DNA of 64,000 nucleotides, taken from assembly GCF_008905045.1 (NCBI RefSeq), contig NZ_VWMY01000048.1:31528-95527 (forward strand), written 5' to 3'. Source of the DNA: Streptomyces albicerus. GTDB lineage: Bacteria; Actinomycetota; Actinomycetes; Streptomycetales; Streptomycetaceae. The notes beneath the pieces were generated by a model that was given only the letters and a program-made list of their open reading frames with translations, made no database searches and had not been told where the DNA came from. Positions 51,548 through 59,388 of the stretch are shown here, one piece after another. The translations under genes and the position numbers were made by a program. Within the stretch, counting starts at the first letter, position 1. Each line of letters begins with the position of its first letter.

Positions 51548-52142
51548 TCACTGACTTCGAGGAGATCGAGCGCAACCAGCGCGAGGGTCGGTGGGACTTG
51601 GTGGGTGACCTGCTGGCCCGGGAGGGCAACAAGCTCAAAGCCGCCGACGCGGATTTCTTCCTACTGGCCTGCAGCACCGTCCACACCGCCGATCAACGTG
51701 TCGAAAGCGCTGTCGATCTGCCGTTCATCCACATCGTTGATCCGACGGCGCGTCAGATTCTGCGCCGTGGTTTGACGACCGTGGGACTGCTCGGCAGCCG
51801 CTACACGATGACGGGCAGCTATTTCGTGGACCGCCTGCGGCAGCGTTACGGCCTGAAGGTACTGGTCACAGAAGGCGAGCACCAGGAGAATGTGCACAAC
51901 GCCCTGTACGCGGAACTGGCCAAGGGCGTTTCCTGCCCGCCACCCGGGAAAAGTTCAGGGCTGCCATCGCGGACCTGGTCGAGCGCGGTACAGAGGCGGT
52001 CATCCTCGGTTGTACCGAGTTCGGCATGCTGGTCGAAGCCGACGGCAGTCCGGTGCCCCTCGTCGATACGACCATCGCGCATGCCGAGGCTGCCGTAAAC
52101 ATGGCTCTCGCCGAGGAAACCTCCAGGCATGCCGAGCGATGA
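51548..52142 (+). pseudogene. aspartate/glutamate racemase family gene, 5'-truncated and frameshifted
   Basis: The fragment begins TDFEEIERNQREGRWD, so about the first 45 residues, with the GGMSWEST-type N terminus and first strand, are gone at the IS110 boundary. FFLLACSTVHTADQRV carries the first catalytic Cys region. The frame breaks near 51925-51955; the next frame continues REKFRAAIADLVERG, AVILGCTEFGML (second catalytic Cys) and ends AEETSRHAER at 52142. The family interconverts D/L-Asp or Glu or related acids. Non-functional as it stands. Confidence 0.8.
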
Positions 52143-52175
52143 CCCCGGCGAGGGCAGCTTCGAACTGGCGTCCCG

Positions 52176-52520
52176 TCAGGCGGCGAGGACGGTGGAGGCG
52201 AGGGCGACGTGCAGGCCGGTGCCGATCAGGATGCTCAGCACGAAGTTGCGGCGCCACAGGTGGACGGCCGCGGTGACGGCCGTGGCGATGGCCAACGCCG
52301 CCCACGGACGCGCTCCGGGGGACGCCGAAGCGGACGACAGCAGCGAGTAGATGACGAGGATGCTCATCACTCCGACGGGCATGCTGGCGTTGAGATAGGG
52401 CAACAGACGGCTGCGGCGCAGCGGCGCCAGGAGCGCGAACGGGGCGGCCCGCAACGTCCAGGTGACCGCGGCGCTGACCAGCACGACTCCCACCAGGTAG
52501 CTGGCGCTGGGCTCAGACAT
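52176..52520 (-). CDS. azlD: AzlD-family branched-chain amino acid transport subunit
   Basis: A 114-residue protein with four hydrophobic segments and the AzlD-type start (VGVVLVSAAVTWTLRAAPF). AzlD is the small partner of AzlC in a two-component exporter of branched-chain amino acids and analogues. The start overlaps the azlC stop by 8 bp, so the two are co-translated. Confidence 0.85.
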   Translation of the reverse strand: MSEPSASYLVGVVLVSAAVTWTLRAAPFALLAPLRRSRLLPYLNASMPVGVMSILVIYSLLSSASASPGARPWAALAIATAVTAAVHLWRRNFVLSILIGTGLHVALASTVLAA

Positions 52521-53253
52521 CCTGGCCGGCCTTCCCGCGTCGAAGCGCGTATCGGATCAGCAGGAACCCGGTGAACATGGCCAGCGCGGGCACCAGCATC
52601 TGAGTGCCGAAGAGGCCGTGTCCGATGAGTGCGGACACCACGGCAGCGAGCGGGATCGGCACGCTGCGGGTCGCCCGGACCGCGTCAATGGCCAGGACCA
52701 GGAAGAACGCGATGACGGCGAACTGGAGTCCCACGACGCTGTCGGGAACGAGGGCGCCGCCGAGCGCTCCGAGGGTGACGCTGCCGACCCAGTTCACCTG
52801 GAACGTGGCCTGGATGGCCAGGATGCGGCGACGCGACCATGACTGCGCCTCCGGCGCGGTGGTCAACGCCCACGCCTCGTCGGTGAGGGTGAACGTGCTG
52901 TAGGTCTTCGCGAGAGGCCCGTGGACCTGGTGCATGGGAAACGACAGCGCGTAGAAGACATGCCGGAAGTTCACGAGGAGCGCGGTCACGGCGACCTGGC
53001 TCAGCGGAGCCATGGCGGTGGCCAGGCCGATGAGCAGGAACTCCAAGGAGCCGGCGAACACGACCGCGGCGAACACGGTCGCCCACCACCATTCCAGGCC
53101 GGAGTGAGTGACCAGCACACCGAACGCCACCCCCATCGGGATCACACCGAGGACGGCGGGCAGCGAATGTGTGACAGCCAGGCGGATCTGGCCCGGCTGA
53201 TGAGCGCTGGGCGACTGTTCCGTCGTAGCCAGCACCGAGGACTTGAGGGACAT
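52513..53253 (-). CDS. azlC: AzlC-family branched-chain amino acid exporter
   Basis: A 246-residue membrane protein with AzlC landmarks: LPAVLGVIPMGVAFGVL, FAGSLEFLLIGLA and VNFRHVFYALSFP. It works with AzlD to export branched-chain or toxic analogue amino acids. Divergent from the Lrp/AsnC gene at 53317, the standard regulator for azlCD. Spacer of 63 bp with the palindrome CTAATTAG at 53292-53299. Confidence 0.9.
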   Translation of the reverse strand: MSLKSSVLATTEQSPSAHQPGQIRLAVTHSLPAVLGVIPMGVAFGVLVTHSGLEWWWATVFAAVVFAGSLEFLLIGLATAMAPLSQVAVTALLVNFRHVFYALSFPMHQVHGPLAKTYSTFTLTDEAWALTTAPEAQSWSRRRILAIQATFQVNWVGSVTLGALGGALVPDSVVGLQFAVIAFFLVLAIDAVRATRSVPIPLAAVVSALIGHGLFGTQMLVPALAMFTGFLLIRYALRRGKAGQDV

Positions 53254-53291
53254 AAGGGCAATGATAGAGAGATCAAGGCGGGTTAGGATTG

Positions 53292-53299
53292 CTAATTAG
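53292..53299. promoter_or_regulatory. possible AsnC/Lrp site between azlC and its regulator
   Basis: CTAATTAG is a perfect 8-bp palindrome in the short AT-rich divergent spacer, near a TATAAT-like box before the AsnC gene. Short, so tentative. Confidence 0.35.
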
Positions 53300-53316
53300 T
53301 GCTCTATAATGCCGCC

Positions 53317-53775
53317 ATGCGCAATATTCGCGACCTTGATGCCATTGATCGCGCAATTATCGAAGAGCTACGTCAGGACGCAAGGCTGAGCAATACCGAG
53401 CTGGCCCACCGCGTACGCCTGACCCCCGCTCCCTGCCTGCGACGGGTCAAGCGCCTCGAGCAAGAGGGCGTCATCACCGGCTACCACGCGAGGGTGGACC
53501 CCGCCGCCGCGGGGCGCTCGTTCGAGGTCACGGTCGCGGTCGAGGTCACGGTGAACGATCAACGCTCGCTAGAGGAGTTCGAGTCCGCGGTCGCCGCGCT
53601 GGAGGAGGTGGTCGAGGTCCGCCGGGTGTTCGGGAGCCCGGACTACATCCTGCGGGTCCTGGTCGCCGACGTCGGAGAGTACGAGCGGTTCCAGACCACC
53701 AAGTTCCTCCGCCTTCCTGGTGTCAGCCGGACCATTTCCCACCAGACCATGAAGCTGGTCAAGCAAGAGTGGTGA
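53317..53775 (+). CDS. Lrp/AsnC-family regulator
   Basis: A 152-residue Lrp-type regulator. The N-terminal HTH (LSNTELAHRVRLTPAPCLRRV) is near residues 24-44, and the C-terminal RAM/AsnC ligand domain (ARVDPAAAGRSFEVTV to FGSPDYILRVLV) follows. ATG 53317 matches the family start MRNIRDLDAIDRAI; an upstream GTG at 53299 adds six residues of no known value. Divergent from azlCD, so regulation of that exporter by an amino acid is likely. Confidence 0.9.
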   Translation: MRNIRDLDAIDRAIIEELRQDARLSNTELAHRVRLTPAPCLRRVKRLEQEGVITGYHARVDPAAAGRSFEVTVAVEVTVNDQRSLEEFESAVAALEEVVEVRRVFGSPDYILRVLVADVGEYERFQTTKFLRLPGVSRTISHQTMKLVKQEW

Positions 53776-53827
53776 GCAGCGGCGCTGCCGTGCGCCTGAG
53801 ACCCACATGCAGATGCCTGGGGCGCCT

Positions 53828-54634
53828 TCACTGGGGGATGGAGACCAGAACGCGGCCGCGGCCACCGACGTCGACGCGGTCGTGGGCCTGGGCGATCTCG
53901 TCCAGTGGGTAGCGGGCGCCGATGTCGATACTGAGGGCACCGACGGCGGCTGCGGCGGTGAGGTCGCGGGCGGCCTGCCGTTTCGCCTCGACGGGGAAGT
54001 CGTCGCTGCCGATCAGGCGCAGGGTCACGTTGGCGAACAGCAGAGGCCAGAACGGCACCTGCGGCCGGTCGGCCCGGGTGGCGTAGGCGGCGATGACCGC
54101 GTCGCCCGCAACCACCTCGGCGTCCAGATCGGCGTTGTCGGAGAGGGCCACCTCCACGACGCGGTGCACACCCTGGGGCGCGTAGGCGCGGATCGCCTTG
54201 GCCGGGTCATCCTGGTCCAGGGCCACGGCGTGGGACACCACGAAGGGGTCGACGCGGTCGAGGTCCTTGCCGCGCGTCACGGTGCCGAGGACGGTCGCTC
54301 CACCCCAACGGGCCAGCTGGGCCGCCAGCGAGCCGACACCGCCGAGAACGCCCTGCACCAACACGGTCCTGCCGTCGACCGAGCCGTCGCCGAACACGGC
54401 CCGGTGTGCGGTGATGCCGGGGATGCCCAGGGCGGCTCCGAGTTCGTCGCTGAGGTGATCGGGCAGGGCCACGACCAGGTGGTCGGGTACGACCGTGTAC
54501 TGGGCGGCGGTGCCGAAAGCCCGGTAGGACTGGGCACCGTACACCCACACCCGCTGCCCCATCCGGGTGGTGTCGACGCCCTCACTGACGGCATCGACGA
54601 CGCCTGCCGCATCGCTGTGCGGGATCAGGCAATC
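53828..54634 (-). pseudogene. NADPH:quinone oxidoreductase, N-terminally truncated
   Basis: A zinc-free MDR enzyme from IPHSDAAGVVDAVSEG to RGRVLVSIPQ. The NADPH site is VQGVLGGVGSLAAQLA and YGAQSYRAFGTAAQYTVVP is typical. The first about 60 residues are missing; at about 54634 the sequence changes to a zinc-transporter permease fragment in another frame. A downstream ATG at 54562 gives an open frame of 244 residues, but it would lack part of the substrate-side fold. Likely inactive. Confidence 0.75.
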
Positions 54635-54845
54635 TCGCCACCGCCCCCACCAGCAGGTTTCCGCCGAGCAGCGCGGCGAGCGCGACCCCTGGCAGCAACC
54701 CGTGGGACATGGCGTCGCCGAGGAAGGCCATCCCCCTGAGCACCACCCAGGTACCGGCCAGCGCGCAGATCGCCGACACCAGAATCCCGCCCCAAAGGGC
54801 CCTTTGCACGAAGGTCACCTCGAAAGGGCCCGTCAACCACTCCAT
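54635..54845 (-). pseudogene. N-terminal stub of a zinc ABC permease (ZnuB-like)
   Basis: About 68 residues begin MEWLTGPFEVTFVQRAL, with GTWVVLRGMAFLGDAMSHG and LPGVALAALLGGNLLVGA. These are the first helices of ABC-3 family metal permeases, including the conserved MAFLGDAMSHG loop. The gene is cut near LLVGAVAR and joined to the quinone reductase fragment. A Zur-like box lies 14 bp upstream of its start. Confidence 0.8.
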
Positions 54846-54858
54846 AAGGACACACTGC

Positions 54859-54877
54859 AATGAAAATCATGTTCATT
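54859..54877. promoter_or_regulatory. Zur-like zinc-responsive operator
   Basis: AATGAAAATCATGTTCATT matches its reverse complement at 16 of 18 paired positions and resembles the actinobacterial Zur box (TGAAAATGATTTTCA type). It lies between a ZnuB-like stub and a ZnuC-like relic, exactly where Zur would repress zinc uptake genes. Confidence 0.75.
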
Positions 54878-54887
54878 AGACCCGGAA

Positions 54888-55415
54888 ATGGCCCCCGCTC
54901 GGGACAGAGCATCCCGCGTCCGCTTCGTCGAGCTGTCCGCCGGATATGCGGGCCGTCCCGTCCTGCACCAACTGACCGCAGAAATAGGGGCGATGACCAT
55001 GACAGCGCTCGTCGGCCCGAACGGAAGCAGGAAGTCAACGCTGCTCGGAGTCACGGCCGGGGTGATCGACCCCACATCCCACATCACCGACCTCGCGACC
55101 CGCCAACTCGGCGAGTTGTCGGGGGGACAGCGTCAGCGCGCCCTGATCGCCCAAGGTCTCGTCCAGGAGTCGGACCTTCTGCTGCTGGACGAGCCCACCA
55201 CGGGACTCGACCCGGAGGCCAGGCAGAGGATCACGGTGCTACTGACGGAGTTGGTCGCTGACGGGGTGACCGTGGTCCAGGCCACGCACGACCTGGAGGC
55301 CGCCCGCTCGGCGAACTCCTGCCTCCTGCTCCGCGACGGACACCTGGTGGCACAGGGTCGGCCCGAGCAGGTTCTCACCACAGCGACGCTGGCCCAGGTC
55401 TGGCAACCAGCGTGA
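54888..55415 (+). pseudogene. zinc ABC transporter ATPase (ZnuC-like), deleted and mutated
   Basis: The frame is open for 175 codons and reads as an ABC ATPase (VRFVELSAGYAGRPVLHQL, signature LSGGQRQRALIAQGL, Walker B LLLLDEPTTGLDPEA, H-loop ATHDLEA). Walker A is GPNGSRKST, with the essential Gly before Lys changed to Arg. About 60 residues between AGVIDPTS and ITDLATRQLG, including the Q-loop, are missing. No ATPase activity is expected. It is divergent from the ZnuB-like stub, which is itself unusual since znuC and znuB normally run together. Confidence 0.75.
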
Positions 55416-55767
55416 GCCCGAGTCACCAGGCATCGTGGGCCGATAGAACTTCCCCGCGTGCCCCCGCCGGACACCCCACGACAACGGAGCAACCAGCGAG
55501 TTGACACTCCCAAACCTGACCAAGCGGCCGCCCCCGCCAACGCCACACGCGCTGGAACCACCGGTTGGACCGATCCGAGACACGACCAGGTTCCACTTGC
55601 TGCAGCACTCCCAGCAGCTCCGACGCGCCTGACACCCATCAGAACGAGCGTCAGGAGCCCTTCGCAGCAGGTTCAAGGATGGCAACGCACTCCACATGAC
55701 GCGTCATCGGAATGCGGTTGCGATGGACGCGCGACCCCGCCCGCCGGAACGTCGAAGGCAGAGAAAT
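55416..55767. other. spacer downstream of the rnpB 3' half
   Basis: About 350 bp with no supported gene. It follows the ZnuC relic on the plus strand and the 3' end of the RNase P RNA on the minus strand. No family motif, no clear terminator. Confidence 0.4.
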
Positions 55768-56006
55768 GGCAGACGAGTCGAGCTGTACGCCGGATTCTGT
55801 CACCGGTCGACCTCGCGGTCGACCGGGAGACGGCCATCCATCTAGGGCCGGCGTTGCCGCCGGCCTCGTGCGGTCTACCCGCGGACTCGGGCGGGCAGCC
55901 CTCAAACGTCCGCGCAGAGCCGCCATTCACAGCGGCTCCTTTTGACCTTGCTCCGGGTGGGGTTTACCGAGCTGCCCAGGTCACCCTGGGCACTGGTGGT
56001 CTCTTA
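55768..56006 (-). ncRNA. rnpB: RNase P RNA, 3' half (split by a composite transposon)
   Basis: Read on the minus strand from 56006, the RNA resumes inside the P12 loop (AGAGACCACC) and runs through all later conserved blocks: GGTAAACCCCACCCGGAGC, AAGGTCAA, GAGGGCTGCCCGCCCGAGT, GGGTAGACCGCACGAGGCC, CTAGATGGATGGCCGTC and ACAGAATCCGGCGTACAG. It ends CTCGTCTGCC at 55768. That last 10-mer is the exact complement of GGCAGACGAG at the start of the 5' half at 63763, re-forming helix P1. With the 5' half the RNA totals about 411 nt, normal for a type A Streptomyces RNase P RNA. No conserved block seems missing. Confidence 0.93.
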
Positions 56007-56122
56007 GAAGCCGTATCTCAACCGAACATGATCGCTTGATTCCTACTGGTCAGGCATGGTATCGGTCGGGGTGAGGGAGGCATCTGGTGTTCTGCTTGCG
56101 CTGGTTTGTCGAGGGGTGCGCG

Positions 56123-56671
56123 ATGGCGTCGATGCTGGGGTTGCTGGAGGCGCGGGAAATGTCTGCCCGCGAGCGGGTGGAGGTGCTGCGGGAGGAGGCG
56201 GCTCGTACGGCTGCGGCCTTGGAGGCCGGCGAGATCGAGCTGGACCGGCGGGTGATCGCTCGCGAGGAGCTCGTGGACGCCCTGGCCGCATCCGCCGCCG
56301 AGACCACTGCCGTGACGGAAGCCCAGGGTGAGGGAGAAACGGCGCCCATTCCCGTTCCCGCGCCTGCGGCCGCGTCGGTTCCGGGAGCGATCGTGCCGCC
56401 CTGGCGAGAGGGGCTTGAGGTGGCGGTGCTCTCGCCGGACAATCAGCGGATCTTGAATGTGCTGCAGGACCGGCCGGACCTGGAACCCTTGCGGGCCAAG
56501 GACATCGCGGCCGTGATGGGCATCGACACGGCAGTGGCGGCGAAGGTCGAGGGGGTGCGCTCGAAGGCGAAACGCCTGGCCGAGCGGGGCTGGTTGCTCC
56601 AGGAGGCGTCCGGCGCGTTCAGTGCCGGCCGCAGGGTCGTGGCCTCGCCAGGCGGCGGCTCATCCGCGTGA
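56123..56671 (+). CDS. IS5-element passenger protein (left copy), function unknown
   Basis: A 182-residue protein. Residues 5-60 are Glu/Ala/Arg-rich and likely a coiled coil (ARERVEVLREEAARTAAALE). A flexible Pro/Ala stretch follows, and residues about 115-175 look like a winged helix (ILNVLQDRPDLEPLRAKDIA, AVAAKVEGVRSKAKRLAERG). The same gene occurs in the right copy, so it is part of the element and is not cargo. Its 3' end overlaps the transposase 3' end by 53 bp. DNA-binding or regulation of transposition is a guess. ATG 56123 (MASMLGLLEARE) is shared by both copies. Confidence 0.65.
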   Translation: MASMLGLLEAREMSARERVEVLREEAARTAAALEAGEIELDRRVIAREELVDALAASAAETTAVTEAQGEGETAPIPVPAPAAASVPGAIVPPWREGLEVAVLSPDNQRILNVLQDRPDLEPLRAKDIAAVMGIDTAVAAKVEGVRSKAKRLAERGWLLQEASGAFSAGRRVVASPGGGSSA

Positions 56672-57575
56672 TCATCGACCATTGGATCATCGCCTCGCTG
56701 GTCGCGGTGAGCGTCTCGTAATCCCGGCACAAACGGCGCGAGTGCATCAGCCAGCCCAGGGTGCGCTCGACCACCCACCGCCTCGGCAGCACCACGAACC
56801 CCTCCATGTCATCGGTGCGCTTGACGACTTCGAGGGCGAAGGCGAGCTTGTGCCGGCACCAGTCGATGAGGGCCCCGATGTAGCCGCCGTCCGCCCAGAC
56901 CAGGCAGATGTCCCGGTGCAGCTCGCGCAGCCGTCTCAGCAGGCCGACGGCCGCCTCACGGTCCCCGATGTTCGCGGCGGTCACGGCCACGACGAGCAGC
57001 AAACCCAGGCAGTCGGTCACGATGTGCCGCTTCCGCCCGTTGATCAGCTTGCCGCCGTCGAAGCCGCGTGAGGCGGCGGGAACACTCGCAGCGGCCTTCA
57101 CCGACTGCGCGTCAATGATCCCCACCGTCGGCTCCGCCTCGCGCCCCTCGCGCTCGCGCACCTTCCCGCGCAGCCGGTCGTGGAACTCCGCGACCAGCCC
57201 GCTCTCGCGCCAGCGGCGGAAGAAGGCATAGACCCGGGCCCAGTGGGGGAAGTCCGCCGGCATCGACCGCCAGGAGATCCCGCCCGCGACCAGGTAGCGG
57301 ATCGCGTCCAGCATCTGGCGGTGGCAGTATCCCTCGGGCTGCCCGCCGCGGCCCTCCAGCCAGGACGGCGTGGGCAGCAAGGGCCGCACCGCCAACCACT
57401 CCGCGTCCGTCATGTCCGACGGATACCGGCGCTGCCTCTCGGGATGATCGGCAGCGTTGCCGAACATGTGCGCGAGGCAATCGCACGACACGACGGGCGA
57501 GTTGAAGTCGACGGGCGCAACCGCGTACACATGTGACAACAGGGCCTCCCGGTACTGCTCGGACTGGATTCGCAT
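56619..57575 (-). CDS. IS5-family transposase (left copy)
   Basis: A 318-residue DDE transposase. The N-terminal DUF4096-type domain is MTDAEWLAVRPLLPTPSW, GGQPEGYCHRQMLDAIRYL and GGISWRSMPADFPHW. Catalytic residues are Asp in GIIDAQSVKAAAS, Asp in VWADGGYIGAL, and Glu in RRWVVERTLGWLMHSRRL. An N-terminal extension of about 55 residues precedes the usual start of the domain. ATG 57575 is chosen; an ATG at 57611 would add 12 residues. The gene is intact, so the element may be mobile. Confidence 0.9.
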   Translation of the reverse strand: MRIQSEQYREALLSHVYAVAPVDFNSPVVSCDCLAHMFGNAADHPERQRRYPSDMTDAEWLAVRPLLPTPSWLEGRGGQPEGYCHRQMLDAIRYLVAGGISWRSMPADFPHWARVYAFFRRWRESGLVAEFHDRLRGKVREREGREAEPTVGIIDAQSVKAAASVPAASRGFDGGKLINGRKRHIVTDCLGLLLVVAVTAANIGDREAAVGLLRRLRELHRDICLVWADGGYIGALIDWCRHKLAFALEVVKRTDDMEGFVVLPRRWVVERTLGWLMHSRRLCRDYETLTATSEAMIQWSMITRMSRRLARPRPCGRH

Positions 57576-57727
57576 CCCCGAGCTACCGAGAGGCCCTGCC
57601 CTCATGCGCATACAGCCGGAAGATCACCCCATCAGGAACCCTGTTCGACCCACACGTTCCATGATCGGTTGAGATACAGCTATTCGCGATCTTCATGAGG
57701 TCGGGGACGATGCCAGGAGCCGATCCC

Positions 57728-58279
57728 TCAGTCGCAGGTGTTGTAGTCGTAGCCGGCCTGCCGCCAGTCGCCCGACCCGTCCTTGAAGAGGTATATCCCT
57801 TGCGTGTTGCGGGTGATGTCGAGCTTGTAGAGGCGGCCGTTGTAGTTGAGGTTCAGCGTTTCGCCTCGGGCGGTGCTGCCGCTCTCTTTGACCAGGTTGT
57901 TGTCGGCGCGGCCAAAGGTCCCGTTGCCGACCAGGCCATCATCGTCCAGCCCCCACCTGGCTTGCAGGGACTTGGTCGCATGATCCGTGTTCCGGCCGAA
58001 GTGCCCGTCAACGTCTGCTAGGTCAAAGGGTGAGCCGTTCTCCTCCGTGGCTCCCTCTGCCCACAGGATCTTCTGCCACAGGCACGCAGCGTTGGAACTG
58101 TGGCCAAAGCCCGCCAGGGTTCCCTCGTCGCCCCAGTCGCCGACGAAGGTGTCGTAGCCGCGCACGTAACCATCGCTCCATGCGGCGGAGGCCGGCGTGG
58201 TGCCGACCGCCAAAGCGCCGAGCGTCAGGAAGCTGATTGCAGTTGCGGAGAGCCGCCCGCCTATCGTCTTGAGCCTCAC
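57728..58279 (-). CDS. secreted peptidoglycan-binding-domain-like protein
   Basis: A 183-residue secreted protein. Residues 1-32 are a signal peptide (GALAVGTTPASA cleavage region). The mature part has a PG_binding_1-like repeat (ACLWQKILWAEGA, VDGHFGRNTDHATKSLQARW, DDDGLVGNGTFGRADN) and a C-terminal beta region (LNLNYNGRLYKLDITRN). A GTG start at 58279 is chosen because GGAAGAGG precedes it and the signal peptide begins there. It is cargo of the composite transposon. A cell-wall-bound role is inferred. Confidence 0.75.
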   Translation of the reverse strand: MRLKTIGGRLSATAISFLTLGALAVGTTPASAAWSDGYVRGYDTFVGDWGDEGTLAGFGHSSNAACLWQKILWAEGATEENGSPFDLADVDGHFGRNTDHATKSLQARWGLDDDGLVGNGTFGRADNNLVKESGSTARGETLNLNYNGRLYKLDITRNTQGIYLFKDGSGDWRQAGYDYNTCD

Positions 58280-58483
58280 AGAGCCTCTTCCCCCTTGAGA
58301 TGTAGATACGGGTCCCACGTAGCGGAGCGGCCGCCTGGCCCTGGGCAAGCCCTCGTTGTTCTAGAGCAAGTGACCTTGGTCTGGGCTGCCGTCTGCTGTA
58401 TGTGGTAGTGACCATGCACGACAAACCTTGCATGAACCTTGTAGGAAGCTGCGCCATCGGGAACCGCTCGGAAGGGGTCGCAC

Positions 58484-58591
58484 CCCCGAGCTACCACGAG
58501 GCCCTGCCTTCATGCGCGCGCAGCCGGAAGATCATCCGGGCGGGACGCCCGTTCGACCCGCACGTTCCAAGATCGGTTGAGATACGGCCTC
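58484..58591. mobile_element. solo right end of the same IS5-type element
   Basis: 108 bp match the right terminal 108 bp of the left copy (57576-57683), including GAGCTACC, AGGCCCTGCC, GCCGGAAGATCA and GATCGGTTGAGATAC. It ends at 58591 and is followed by TTA, which is also the stop codon of the next gene. A third, older relic of the element family inside the cargo. Confidence 0.8.
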
Positions 58592-59119
58592 TTACTTGTG
58601 GTCCACGTACCACTTACCGCACTTGGACTTCGCCGTGCCTGCGGGATCGATGCAAGGCCGCACGGCCCGGCTTTTGGTGGAGCTGGTCTTCAGGCTCACC
58701 CCGTCGGTGACCTTGGCGTCCATGACGTTCGCGTCGAACCAGCTGACGGTGAACGGGCCGCACTGCTTCCAGCCTCCGTTGTCCCTCACTTCGGACGTCG
58801 ACGGATGGCCGGGCGAACTGCCCATCTTGAACGTGTTGGTGCTGCGGTCGATCCAGAGCTTGTCGCCCTCCGCCACGTCCCTGGCCTGGGCGAACGCGAC
58901 CTTGTCAGTGACCTTCTCGGTCAGAAGCTTCACGTCGCGCCCCTTGTACTCGAACGAGCCCGAGGTGCCCCATACCCCAACGGCGGTCGCGTCACAGCTA
59001 GCCGAAGACGCCGACAGTGCCGACGTGGGCGCCGGTGTCGACGCGTGTGACGCGGGTGCCGTGGCGATGGCGAGCGCGAAGGCCGCCCCGGCCGCGCCCA
59101 GAAGCCGTGTAGTTCTCAT
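58592..59119 (-). CDS. secreted protein of unknown function
   Basis: A 175-residue protein with a signal peptide (residues 1-27, IATAPASHAS). The mature part contains four Cys, likely two disulfides (SASCDATAVG, KQCGPFTVSW, AVRPCIDPAG, KSKCGKWYVD), and a beta-rich look (GSFEYKGRDVKLLTEKV). No family recognised. ATG 59119 begins the signal peptide. The TAA stop coincides with the TTA that borders the solo IS end, so the original C terminus may have been longer. Cargo of the composite transposon. Confidence 0.65.
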   Translation of the reverse strand: MRTTRLLGAAGAAFALAIATAPASHASTPAPTSALSASSASCDATAVGVWGTSGSFEYKGRDVKLLTEKVTDKVAFAQARDVAEGDKLWIDRSTNTFKMGSSPGHPSTSEVRDNGGWKQCGPFTVSWFDANVMDAKVTDGVSLKTSSTKSRAVRPCIDPAGTAKSKCGKWYVDHK

Positions 59120-59388
59120 GATGCGTTCCCCCGATGTGTGTCGTGGGCGCACCCCGCGATACGCCCGATGCGGCAATGACAGCGGGTGAGTTCAGCAGGG
59201 TGCGGACCGGTGATGCCGACGTGTCATGTCGGCGAGATCAACTGTGCTGTTCCGCCCCGGCCGATGGCCAGTGATCTCGCGTTTCAAGTCGGCGTGGGAC
59301 GCGTGCCGCCCCGCTGACCTGGTGTGTTCCAGACGGATTGGGACGCGCATGGAAAGCTGGGACAGGAGTCGAGGCAGCGGTCACGGGG

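Larger units (their letters stand above)
56007..57683 (-). mobile_element. IS5-family element, left copy
   Basis: 1,677 bp. The left end GAAGCCGTATCTCAACCGA and the right end (reverse complement TAGCTGTATCTCAACCGA) form imperfect terminal inverted repeats. It carries a transposase on the minus strand and a convergent passenger gene on the plus strand whose tails overlap by 53 bp. It has the same length as the right copy but clearly diverged sequence, so the pair is not a recent duplication. Confidence 0.85.

Noticed and set aside
49979..51554. 9-bp inverted matches as IS110 terminal repeats
   Set aside because: IS110 elements usually lack terminal inverted repeats and a 9-bp match over 1.6 kb can be chance; kept only as a hint.
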